In this document: one piece after another, positions 1-5,496 of the stretch
How the letters are laid out: every line of letters starts with the position of its first letter
Position numbering within the stretch: the stretch's first letter is position 1
NCBI GenBank assembly: GCA_947259435.1
Contig: CAMYMP010000081.1
Span: 1-5,496, forward strand
Direction of reading: 5' to 3'
Length of the DNA: 5,496 bases
Origin: an uncultured Woeseiaceae bacterium
GTDB taxonomy: Bacteria > Pseudomonadota > Gammaproteobacteria > Woeseiales > Woeseiaceae
Program-made: the position numbers and the translations under genes
Notes under the pieces: generated by a model
The model's database searches: none
The model's input: only the letters and a program-made list of their open reading frames with translations
What the model was told of the DNA's origin: nothing

Positions 1-66
1 AGGGATGTCGTGCTTGGTGAGGATCGGATTACCGTCATACCGCGTTACCAACGGTTTATTAATCAT
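1..66 (-). CDS. GH130 family beta-mannoside phosphorylase/glycosidase, N-terminal fragment cut by the window edge
   Basis: Reading leftward from ATG at 66-64, the frame is open to the edge and encodes 22 residues, MINKPLVTRYDGNPILTKHD followed by IP. The run RY-GNPIL-T-DIP matches the opening strand of short, single-domain GH130 proteins, where a 'R..xNPILT..DIPY' segment precedes the first blade of the five-bladed beta-propeller. The family phosphorolyses or hydrolyses beta-mannosides in the cytoplasm. The ATG lies inside the end of the upstream glycosyltransferase gene: ATGATTAA at 66-59 contains both this start and that gene's TAA, an 8-base overlap. A GGGAA Shine-Dalgarno-like stretch at 78-74 sits 7 bases before the ATG. 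Together these indicate translational coupling within one operon. The catalytic Asp and phosphate-site residues lie beyond the edge, so phosphorylase versus hydrolase cannot be decided. The family call rests on a short motif only. Confidence 0.72.
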   Translation of the reverse strand, partial: MINKPLVTRYDGNPILTKHDIP

Positions 67-1084
67 CGTTTGTTTCCCGATTCAAAATCTTTTCGTAAAC
101 GCGAACATAGTCGCGGGCCATACGCGCATTGCTAAAGCGCTCTTCAACATCGGCTCGGCAGATGGATCTGTTGATGGAACTAACACTAGCCACTGCGTTT
201 ATTGCGCCTTCAATGTCCTCGACAAGATACCCGGTCTCCTCATCACGTATGATTTCCGGCATTGAACCACGGTTGAATGCGATGACGGGTGTCCCACAGG
301 CCATGGCCTCGACCAGGCTCAAGCCGAAGGGTTCATCAAAGCTGATCAGGTGCAATAGTGCCATGGCTTTGCCCAGCACCTCCGCTCTTCGGTCCGGCCC
401 GACAGAGCCAAGATACTCCACGGTCGTGCCGTCGATATACGGCTCTACTTTGGTCGCGAAGTAGTCCTGATCCTGAATGATGCCGGCGATCACAAGTTTA
501 ATGCCGACTCTCTGTGCAACCTGAATCGCTTCGTATACGCCCTTGTGCGGATGGATGCGACCAAAGAACAGCAGGTACTCACCTTTGGCGCCGGAAAATG
601 GAAATTGTGCAAGGTCAATCCCGTGATGGATAGTGGCTATGTAGTCGAGTTCCGCGGACTTATCTGACTCGCTGATCGCTACATAGTGACTCCGAGAATT
701 GTATTTCCTGTAGACGGGTATGATTTTTGACGACGAAAATCCATGAATCGTCGTCACCATTGGAGTCTCGACCAGTCCGGAATACGTTAGTGGTAGAAAG
801 TCGAAATTATTGTGAATGAGATCGAATTCGGCGGCCCGCTCGAAGACCTCGGATATGTGCAGGCATTCAGCGACCTTCGGATCAACCGAGTGGTCCTCCG
901 AATACGGGCGTGGACATACAGAGACCAGCTTACCGCTGGTCTGTGAGTCCCCAGTAGCAAAAAGTGTCACGTCCAAACCCATCTGTACAAGCTCTTCTGT
1001 AAGAAGGCTGACCACCGATTCCCAAGGCCCGTAGTGGCGAGGAGGGGTACGCCAAGAAATGGGGCTGAGGACTGCAATGCGCAT
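59..1084 (-). CDS. GT4 family glycosyltransferase, GT-B fold, about 341 residues
   Basis: A cytoplasmic retaining glycosyltransferase of the GT4 (Glycos_transf_1) type, expected to move a sugar from a nucleotide donor to an acceptor. From ATG 1084 the protein opens MRIAVLSPISWRTPPRHYGP, a typical first GT-B strand with a glycine-containing loop. Other landmarks are TTIHGFSS (about 111-118), HHGID (153-157), FFGRIHPHKG (173-182, with donor-phosphate-binding Arg and Lys candidates) and DEPFGLSLVEAMACGTPVIA (250-269). The last contains the EX7E pair at Glu251 and Glu259. Length is normal for a single-domain GT4. An in-frame TTG (1096) and ATG (1090) would add 4 or 2 residues; I prefer 1084 because the fold's first strand begins there and GAG lies 7 bases upstream. 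Its stop overlaps the start of a GH130 gene, and a divergent GH130 lies upstream. Donor and acceptor are not readable from sequence; GDP-mannose is an inference from the GH130 neighbours. Confidence 0.93.
   Translation of the reverse strand: MRIAVLSPISWRTPPRHYGPWESVVSLLTEELVQMGLDVTLFATGDSQTSGKLVSVCPRPYSEDHSVDPKVAECLHISEVFERAAEFDLIHNNFDFLPLTYSGLVETPMVTTIHGFSSSKIIPVYRKYNSRSHYVAISESDKSAELDYIATIHHGIDLAQFPFSGAKGEYLLFFGRIHPHKGVYEAIQVAQRVGIKLVIAGIIQDQDYFATKVEPYIDGTTVEYLGSVGPDRRAEVLGKAMALLHLISFDEPFGLSLVEAMACGTPVIAFNRGSMPEIIRDEETGYLVEDIEGAINAVASVSSINRSICRADVEERFSNARMARDYVRVYEKILNRETNDD
74..78 (-). promoter_or_regulatory. Ribosome binding site for the partial GH130 gene
   Basis: The minus strand reads GGGAA here, 7 bases before ATG 66-64 and inside the 3' end of the glycosyltransferase gene. 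It supports the start that overlaps the preceding stop codon. Confidence 0.5.
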
Positions 1085-1153
1085 GGACATGCTCAATTCC
1101 GGCGATTTTCAGGACAATAGGTTCTGATCAAAGCGTCCGACGGCCATCACGGC

Positions 1154-1159
1154 TATAAT
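1154..1159 (+). promoter_or_regulatory. Candidate -10 box (TATAAT) upstream of the extended GH130 gene
   Basis: A perfect sigma-70 type TATAAT lies in the divergent intergenic gap. No good -35 hexamer is found 16-18 bases upstream (the 17-base position reads AAGCGT), so the promoter may be weak or activator-dependent. Transcription would begin near 1166, about 24 bases before the leader ORF. An imperfect inverted repeat, GGCTAT (1151-1156) with ATAG-T-CC (1164-1170), straddles the box and could be an operator. No convincing promoter was found for the leftward operon in the same gap. Confidence 0.4.
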
Positions 1160-1189
1160 CCTCATAGTCCGAATCGAGGCCACCGAATC

Positions 1190-1231
1190 ATGAGTATTGT
1201 TAGTCAGATCACATTCGTGCGCAATATTTGA
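1190..1231 (+). CDS. Possible 13-codon leader ORF coupled to the extended GH130 gene
   Basis: ATG at 1190 opens MSIVSQITFVRNI and ends with TGA at 1229-1231. A CGAGG Shine-Dalgarno-like sequence ends at 1179, leaving a 10-base spacer. The stop shares its last base with the ATG of the GH130 gene (TGATG), a classic arrangement for translational coupling, and the GH130 start has no Shine-Dalgarno of its own. The peptide has no run of a single amino acid that would suggest attenuation. Alternatives are chance, or a former in-frame N-terminus separated by a frameshift. Support comes only from position and the binding site, not homology. Confidence 0.33.
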   Translation: MSIVSQITFVRNI

Positions 1232-2703
1232 TGAGGATAAGGGAACAACGCAAGAAATTGATGCGACGGCGGTCAACCGTGCTGAACGCCGAAAGCTCCC
1301 GCGTTATTACCCGGCCGCATATTCCCGGTAACAGCGCACGGATTGCGAAGTTGATCGATCGGGTCGCAGTGCTGAGCGACGAAGACGTAAAGCACTTGCT
1401 TGACACTGTAATCCAGGACTTTTCAGGGCGTCATCGGAACTTTCGACATGTCTTGCACAGGAACTTCGATCGTATTGCAGAGCACGTGCCAGAAAATGCG
1501 TCATTGTCATCCGAGCAAGAACTGCTGCTTGGCGCCTACTTTACTGCAGAGTATTCAGTTGAGGCAGCGGCCCTGTTTAACCCCTCCATCGTGCCACACC
1601 CTGATCAGAAGGGTATGGATAAGGGTTCACAGCGATTCATTATGAGTTTTAGAGCGACCGGTGAGGGTCATGTCTCCTCGATCGAATTTCGTAGCGGCTT
1701 CGTTGACGCAAACCATGACATCTATTTCGACCCCATCAGCCAATACGTGGCCACACCGGAGATGCACACAAATCCTGCCTATCATCGTCTTCATTTTCGG
1801 CGAAAACTCGAAGAGATGGGAGCAAGCGACCGGGTCACCAATAAACTTCTGAAAGGACTCGGTGAGACGTTTTCGTTCGGTAAGTTGGAATCAAAAATTC
1901 GAAAACTCCGCTCGACCAAATTTCGACTGAAGGACAAGAACCACGCGATTGAAACGGTGTTGTGGCTGGCCCGGTCCAATTACGAAGTGATATTCCGGCC
2001 TGACGAACAAATCTCTGAGCGAGTGATCTTCCCGGTGACCGAAAACGAGAGCTCAGGCATCGAGGATGCCCGGTTCGTGCGTTTCAAAAATGATGATAAA
2101 TCCGTTATCTACTACGCAACCTATACCGCATACAATGGATTCAGCATATTGCCGCAGATTCTCGAGACGACCGACTTCCTGACATTCAAGATGCATACGC
2201 TCAGCGGCAAGGCTGCACAGAACAAGGGTATGGCCTTATTCCCGAGAAAGATCAACGGCAAGTTCGTGATGTTGTCACGCCACGATGGTGTCAATAATTA
2301 CATCATGTTCTCGGACAGCGTTCGCTACTGGGACGAGGCGAAATTTTTGCAAGAGCCTGTTCATCCACTCGAATTCGTTCAGATCGGAAATTGTGGCTCG
2401 CCGGTGGAAACGCCTGAGGGGTGGCTCGCACTATTTCATGGTGTTGGTCCGATGCGCAGATACAGCATCTGGGCCGCGCTTTTGGACCTCGACGATCCAT
2501 CGCAAATTATTGGTCGGCTGGATGAGCCGATTCTCACTCCCGACGAGCATGAGCGAGACGGTTACGTGCCTAACGTGGTCTATACCTGCGGAAGCATGAT
2601 TCATGGGGATACGCTGATCATTCCGTATGGTATTGCCGACCAAAGGTGCAGAGTTGCTACCGTCTCCGTACCGGAGCTGCTATCTCGGCTCAAGGTGGGT
2701 TGA
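1231..2703 (+). CDS. N-terminally extended GH130 family protein (beta-mannoside phosphorylase/hydrolase-like), 490 residues
   Basis: A cytoplasmic GH130 protein (COG2152 type) with a helical N-terminal extension of about 125 residues before the five-bladed propeller, making it about 150 residues longer than short GH130 enzymes. Numbering from ATG 1231, landmarks are SRVITR (23-28), DFSGRHR (63-69), LLLGAYFTAEYS (98-109), GIEDARF (276-282), NKGMALFPRKINGKFVMLSR (331-350), VQIGNCGSPVETPEGWL (383-399), HGVGPMRRY (403-411) and YVPNVVY (445-451). Asp279 in GIEDARF aligns with the catalytic Asp of the EDPR/YDPR motif. At the phosphate site Arg350 is kept, but Lys332 and Gln384 stand where characterised phosphorylases have Arg and Lys, so phosphorolysis is not assured. 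The frame is closed by TAG at 1201-1203; ATG 1231 gives an N-terminus similar in length to the paralogue at 5180. TTG 1228 and ATG 1261 are alternatives. No strong Shine-Dalgarno precedes it, but the start overlaps a leader ORF stop. It converges on the next gene, 7 bases from its stop. Confidence 0.93.
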   Translation: MRIREQRKKLMRRRSTVLNAESSRVITRPHIPGNSARIAKLIDRVAVLSDEDVKHLLDTVIQDFSGRHRNFRHVLHRNFDRIAEHVPENASLSSEQELLLGAYFTAEYSVEAAALFNPSIVPHPDQKGMDKGSQRFIMSFRATGEGHVSSIEFRSGFVDANHDIYFDPISQYVATPEMHTNPAYHRLHFRRKLEEMGASDRVTNKLLKGLGETFSFGKLESKIRKLRSTKFRLKDKNHAIETVLWLARSNYEVIFRPDEQISERVIFPVTENESSGIEDARFVRFKNDDKSVIYYATYTAYNGFSILPQILETTDFLTFKMHTLSGKAAQNKGMALFPRKINGKFVMLSRHDGVNNYIMFSDSVRYWDEAKFLQEPVHPLEFVQIGNCGSPVETPEGWLALFHGVGPMRRYSIWAALLDLDDPSQIIGRLDEPILTPDEHERDGYVPNVVYTCGSMIHGDTLIIPYGIADQRCRVATVSVPELLSRLKVG

Positions 2704-2710
2704 GGCGTCG

Positions 2711-5026
2711 CTAAGCTGCATCAGACTGTCCGGTGAGGCGCTGATCAGCGTCTGATTCCGCAACGTGATTGCGGTTCGCTGTTAATCCTCGCAGGCTGTA
2801 AATGGCAAGTAGTGAGGACAAGTAAGACAGCGTCGATTCCGCGCCCTGATTCTCATTAACACCGTCGCTCATGAGTCCGTCGCGGCAGCCGCCAGTGGCA
2901 GAGTCGTAAAGCTGGATATGCTGGTCGTTCTTCCCCAGGTACCAGTCGAAACAACTGGATGCCAGCTGAATCCATTCTTCACTTTGCGTGCATTCATAAG
3001 CCTCAATACTGGCACCGATCATTGCGGCTGCTTCAAGTGGCTGTTGATCATATTGCGCCTTGCTCCCGGATTTCGGGAACCAGCCCTGGTTGCCAACCGG
3101 CGCGAACCATCCTTCGGACGGATCGACCTGCAGGTCCCTTAGCCACGCAAGGACTTCTACACCGTATGACACCATGTCATTGTCCCCGGTAACTCGACCA
3201 CAGGCCATCAGTGCTTCGGGGAGGCGCGCATTGTCGTAGTTCAGCTCAGCTTCGTGCCATAGCCAGTCGCTTGTTGCGAAGTGCCGGAAGCGAGTCAATA
3301 GCCTGTTGCCCAGCGATTCAAGGAGACTGCGGACCCGGCGATCGTCGTCGTTTCGACGAAGGTACGCCTGAATCCCGAGAATCGGGAATGCGATGGCGCG
3401 GGAGTCGGAGAAGTCCTCCAATGCCGGCAGCGCAGCATGGAATAGTTTTTTTGCGAGAGCGACTTGCCCAGAGTTAATTCCCCGGCCAGCCAAAACGCCC
3501 AGGGCCCACAGCGCGCGTCCATGAGAATCTTCTGATCCGATGGTCTCCAGCCATTTGCGCTCATAAGACATGAAATTGCGAAATCGGCCGGTATCTGAAT
3601 CGAAAGCGCTATCCAGGAAACTGAGATAGTTAGACGACAATTCGATAAGAGACCGGTCGTTTCGATGCAGGTCAGACGTCCTGGTCACGACCATTAATGC
3701 TCGAGCATTGTCGTCCACACAGTATCCATGGGCTCTGTTGGGAACCGTGAACTTTGCGTGCTGCAGCATGCCGGTGTCATCCGTCATATTGCGAAGATGA
3801 TCCAGGTTGATCTGCGGCAGCCGCTGTTCCTTTTTACTCAAGCTATCGAGCGCCGGCAGATCGCGCGCACGGGCATGTTGCACTTTAGCCTGGGAAAACA
3901 GCGCCAGGTAATGCCGGCCCATTTCTTTCATTACCATGGGCCGTGAATAATCGTAAGCGGCCCGGCGAAGCGCGAGGCGCTCCTCCGGAAATTCCAGAAG
4001 TCGATTGATCTCCCGCGTTAAAGCCCTGGAGTCCTTGAAGGGTACAAGCCTGCCGCGCCCTTCGGCCAACATCTCCTGCGCATACCAATAGGGGGTGGAC
4101 ACGACGGCCTTGCCTGCACCTACTGCATAGGCCAATGTCCCGGAGACGACCTGAGCCTTATTCAAGTATGGGGTGACATAGATATCGGCAGCCCGAATGA
4201 TCTCAAACAATTCGTTGCGTTCCAGGAAACGGTCGTGAAACACGACGTTGTCGCTAACGCCCAGTTCCTTTGCCCGACGATGCAGGCTCAGGCGGTAGTC
4301 CTCACCGCTTTCGGCCTTGCAATGCGGATGGGTGGCGCCGACGACGTAATAGAGTATGTCCGGATGTAAGCCGACAATATCCGGTAAGGCATCGATCATG
4401 AATTCGATACCCTTGCCCGGTGAGAGCAAGCCAAACGTCAGGATTACAGTTTTGTCGTCTGCCCCTAGTTTGCTTTTGCAGGGATCCGGGCTCAGAAATG
4501 GCAAATCGGGAATTCCATGATGGATGAGCGCTATTTTTTGCTCCGGGATCTTATATATATCGTGAAGAAAATTGGCGGAGTGCTCACTCATGACGACCAC
4601 GCTGGCAGAGAGCTCCGACAATTGGGTAATGATCTTCATCTCTTCCGGCGAAGGATCTTTCAATACCGTGTGCAGCGTCGTAAATAGAGGGCTCTTCACA
4701 TTCTTCGCGAGTTCGATAATGAAGCTGCCGCGTTGGCCGCCGAAGATTCCGTATTCGTGCTGCAAGCTTATGACCGAGGGATTCCTCAGGTTGAGGAAGT
4801 CAGCAGCGAGCCGGTATTCGTGCAGATTATCCTGGCTGATCTGAAACTTGACCGTGCCTGGATACTCGTAGCCCTTACGGCGATCATTCATGGCGACTAT
4901 CGTGCAGTCGATATCCGGGTCGTTATCGAGAATCGCGTTAGCAAGGTCGGAAGTAAAGGTGGCAATTCCACACTGTCTCGGCAGATACGAGCCGATCAGA
5001 GCGACAGATTTTGGAGACAGCGGCAT
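2711..5026 (-). CDS. Two-domain protein: GT4-like glycosyltransferase fused to a C-terminal helical toroid of glycosidase type, 771 residues
   Basis: Residues 1 to about 385 form a GT-B glycosyltransferase: GSYLPRQCGIATFTSDLA (12-29) at the acceptor-domain loop, TTLHTVLKDP (116-125), IHHGIPD (168-174), LTFGLLSPGKGIE (196-208) with Lys205 at the donor site, and SGTLAYAVGAGKAVVSTPYW (295-314). The usual EX7E pair is replaced by Gln292 and Tyr300. From about 405 to 745 is an all-helical region that looks like an (alpha/alpha)6 toroid. Its conserved-looking blocks are GYCVDDNARAL (434-444), DSHGRALWALG (501-511), HEAELNYDNARLPEAL (591-606), QYDQQPLEAAAM (658-669) and NENQGAESTLSYL (724-736). Acidic residues Asp438-Asp439, Glu592, Glu594, Glu726 and Glu730 are candidate catalytic positions. 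The toroid call is inference from helical periodicity and motif style. No signal peptide or membrane helix is seen, so it should be cytoplasmic. The start is well supported by GGAAGGA 7 bases upstream. A mannosyl donor is inferred only from the GH130 neighbours. Confidence 0.9.
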   Translation of the reverse strand: MPLSPKSVALIGSYLPRQCGIATFTSDLANAILDNDPDIDCTIVAMNDRRKGYEYPGTVKFQISQDNLHEYRLAADFLNLRNPSVISLQHEYGIFGGQRGSFIIELAKNVKSPLFTTLHTVLKDPSPEEMKIITQLSELSASVVVMSEHSANFLHDIYKIPEQKIALIHHGIPDLPFLSPDPCKSKLGADDKTVILTFGLLSPGKGIEFMIDALPDIVGLHPDILYYVVGATHPHCKAESGEDYRLSLHRRAKELGVSDNVVFHDRFLERNELFEIIRAADIYVTPYLNKAQVVSGTLAYAVGAGKAVVSTPYWYAQEMLAEGRGRLVPFKDSRALTREINRLLEFPEERLALRRAAYDYSRPMVMKEMGRHYLALFSQAKVQHARARDLPALDSLSKKEQRLPQINLDHLRNMTDDTGMLQHAKFTVPNRAHGYCVDDNARALMVVTRTSDLHRNDRSLIELSSNYLSFLDSAFDSDTGRFRNFMSYERKWLETIGSEDSHGRALWALGVLAGRGINSGQVALAKKLFHAALPALEDFSDSRAIAFPILGIQAYLRRNDDDRRVRSLLESLGNRLLTRFRHFATSDWLWHEAELNYDNARLPEALMACGRVTGDNDMVSYGVEVLAWLRDLQVDPSEGWFAPVGNQGWFPKSGSKAQYDQQPLEAAAMIGASIEAYECTQSEEWIQLASSCFDWYLGKNDQHIQLYDSATGGCRDGLMSDGVNENQGAESTLSYLSSLLAIYSLRGLTANRNHVAESDADQRLTGQSDAA

Positions 5027-5033
5027 GTCGGGA

Positions 5034-5040
5034 TCCTTCC
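5034..5040 (-). promoter_or_regulatory. Strong ribosome binding site for the two-domain glycosyltransferase
   Basis: The minus strand reads GGAAGGA here, 7 bases before ATG 5026-5024. It is the best Shine-Dalgarno match in the window and fixes this start. Confidence 0.75.
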
Positions 5041-5118
5041 GATACTTTGTTCGTAATTAATCAAATCAACAATTAATTCTAACACGCGACAGCCTGGACC
5101 GACTTTTCTGAGTATGAT
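5041..5118. promoter_or_regulatory. AT-rich divergent control region between the two-domain GT gene and the second extended GH130 gene
   Basis: Within the 153-base gap, 5054-5078 is sharply AT-rich and carries the heptamer AATTAAT twice, at 5055-5061 and 5071-5077. The starts are 16 bases apart, on roughly the same DNA face if allowance is made for a 10.5-base turn and a half. AATTAATT (5071-5078) is itself palindromic. It could be an UP element, a regulator site or the core of the leftward promoter. For the rightward gene, TATGAT at 5113-5118 is a one-mismatch -10 box, without a recognisable -35. I cannot assign a specific promoter with confidence. Confidence 0.3.
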
Positions 5119-5179
5119 GCACTTGTCCCCGAACAACAGCCGCCGACCCGAGCATTTTGCCGTGAAACATAACGAGACA

Positions 5180-5496
5180 ATGTACCGCTCACCAGTGAAG
5201 ATCGAACGGGTTGCCGAGCAGCTGGACCCGGATCCGACGCGCGTCATTCCGCGGTTCTTCGGGCCCGGCGACGAGAAACGGTTGCATAGAATCATCGAAC
5301 GGATACGAGCCCTCGACCGCTCCGAGGTCTCCGAATTGGTGAAGGGCCTCGGGCGGAGATTCCAGAAGAAACATCCGGATCTCGCCATGATCGCCAAGAG
5401 CAACTACGATGCGGTCAAATACCTCATTGCCGATCAGGATTCTGTCGACAAGAAGCGGCAGCTGTTGATTGGTGCCTACTTCACAATGGAATACGC
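5180..5496 (+). CDS. Second N-terminally extended GH130 family protein, N-terminal part only
   Basis: From ATG 5180 the frame is open to the right edge (105 codons) and opens MYRSPVKIERVAEQLDPDPT, then RVIPRFFGPGDEKR. It aligns along its length with the N-terminal extension of the 1231-2703 GH130 protein: RVIPRFFGPGDEKR against RVITRPHIPGNSAR, a matching helix IIERIRALDRSEVSELV against LIDRVAVLSDEDVKHLL, and LLIGAYFTMEY against LLLGAYFTAEY. It is therefore a diverged paralogue, probably also near 490 residues. The GH130 catalytic domain lies beyond the edge. GTG 5162 (GAG 9 bases upstream) and a double ATG at 5114 and 5117 are in-frame alternatives. I chose 5180 because it gives an N-terminus similar in length to the paralogue, although the GAG 3 bases before it is too close to be a good binding site. 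It is divergent from the two-domain glycosyltransferase gene. Whether it keeps the catalytic Asp and phosphate-site residues cannot be seen. Confidence 0.85.
   Translation, partial: MYRSPVKIERVAEQLDPDPTRVIPRFFGPGDEKRLHRIIERIRALDRSEVSELVKGLGRRFQKKHPDLAMIAKSNYDAVKYLIADQDSVDKKRQLLIGAYFTMEY

Noticed and set aside
1..38. Leftward ATG at 38 giving MTVIRSSPSTTS
   Set aside because: No binding site precedes it, and the other leftward frame from 66 gives a clear GH130-like opening with a good Shine-Dalgarno.
1..58. Short inverted repeat ACCGT/ACGGT after the GT4 stop, considered as a terminator
   Set aside because: The stem is 5 pairs with a long loop and no T-run, and the region codes for the start of the next operon gene.
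5..265. Rightward 86-codon open frame at the left edge
   Set aside because: It lies opposite the GT4 3' end and the GH130 start, both better supported by family motifs. Its translation shows no recognisable motif.
2739..2750. Perfect 12-base palindrome CGCTGATCAGCG near the convergent junction, considered as a terminator
   Set aside because: The stem would be only about 4 pairs around a 4-base loop, there is no T-run on either side, and it lies within the coding end of the two-domain protein.
4733..5056. Rightward 107-codon open frame
   Set aside because: It is antisense to the strongly supported GT4 N-terminus and lacks any motif.
4996..5403. Leftward 135-codon open frame across the second divergent gap
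   Set aside because: It is antisense to the N-terminal part of the second extended GH130, which aligns well with its paralogue. Its composition looks non-coding.

Overview
The window is a compact carbohydrate-metabolism locus from a bacterium of moderate GC content. It is probably Gram-negative, but nothing here fixes the taxon. All recognisable genes are glycosyltransferases (GT family 4) or members of the GH130 family of beta-mannoside phosphorylases and hydrolases. I see no RNA gene, insertion sequence, CRISPR array or phage gene. No gene-free stretch exceeds about 150 bases.

Layout from left to right. Bases 1-66 (minus) hold the first 22 codons of a GH130-type gene that leaves the window on the left. 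Its start overlaps by 8 bases the stop of the upstream GT4 gene (59-1084, minus), so the two form an operon. A gap of about 145 bases with a perfect -10 box then separates this operon from a divergent, N-terminally extended GH130 gene (1231-2703, plus). That gene appears to be preceded by, and coupled to, a 13-codon leader ORF. It converges, with only 7 bases between the stops, on a 771-residue two-domain protein (2711-5026, minus): a GT4-like half followed by an all-helical toroid of glycosidase type. After a second divergent control region (5027-5179), another N-extended GH130 gene starts (5180 to the right edge, plus). It is a paralogue of the 1231-2703 gene.

Taken together there are two GT4-type transferases and three GH130-type genes, arranged as two successive 'GT leftward / GH130 rightward' divergent pairs. 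Known GH130 enzymes act reversibly on beta-1,2- or beta-1,4-mannosides with phosphate, giving mannose-1-phosphate, or hydrolyse them; GT108 relatives in Leishmania build and degrade the beta-1,2-mannan reserve mannogen. My inference is that the locus makes and recycles a mannose-containing oligo- or polysaccharide, possibly inside the cell, since none of the complete proteins shows a signal peptide or membrane segment. Two points raise the chance of non-standard chemistry. The extended GH130 has Lys and Gln where characterised phosphorylases have phosphate-binding Arg and Lys. The large GT4 lacks the usual EX7E pair.
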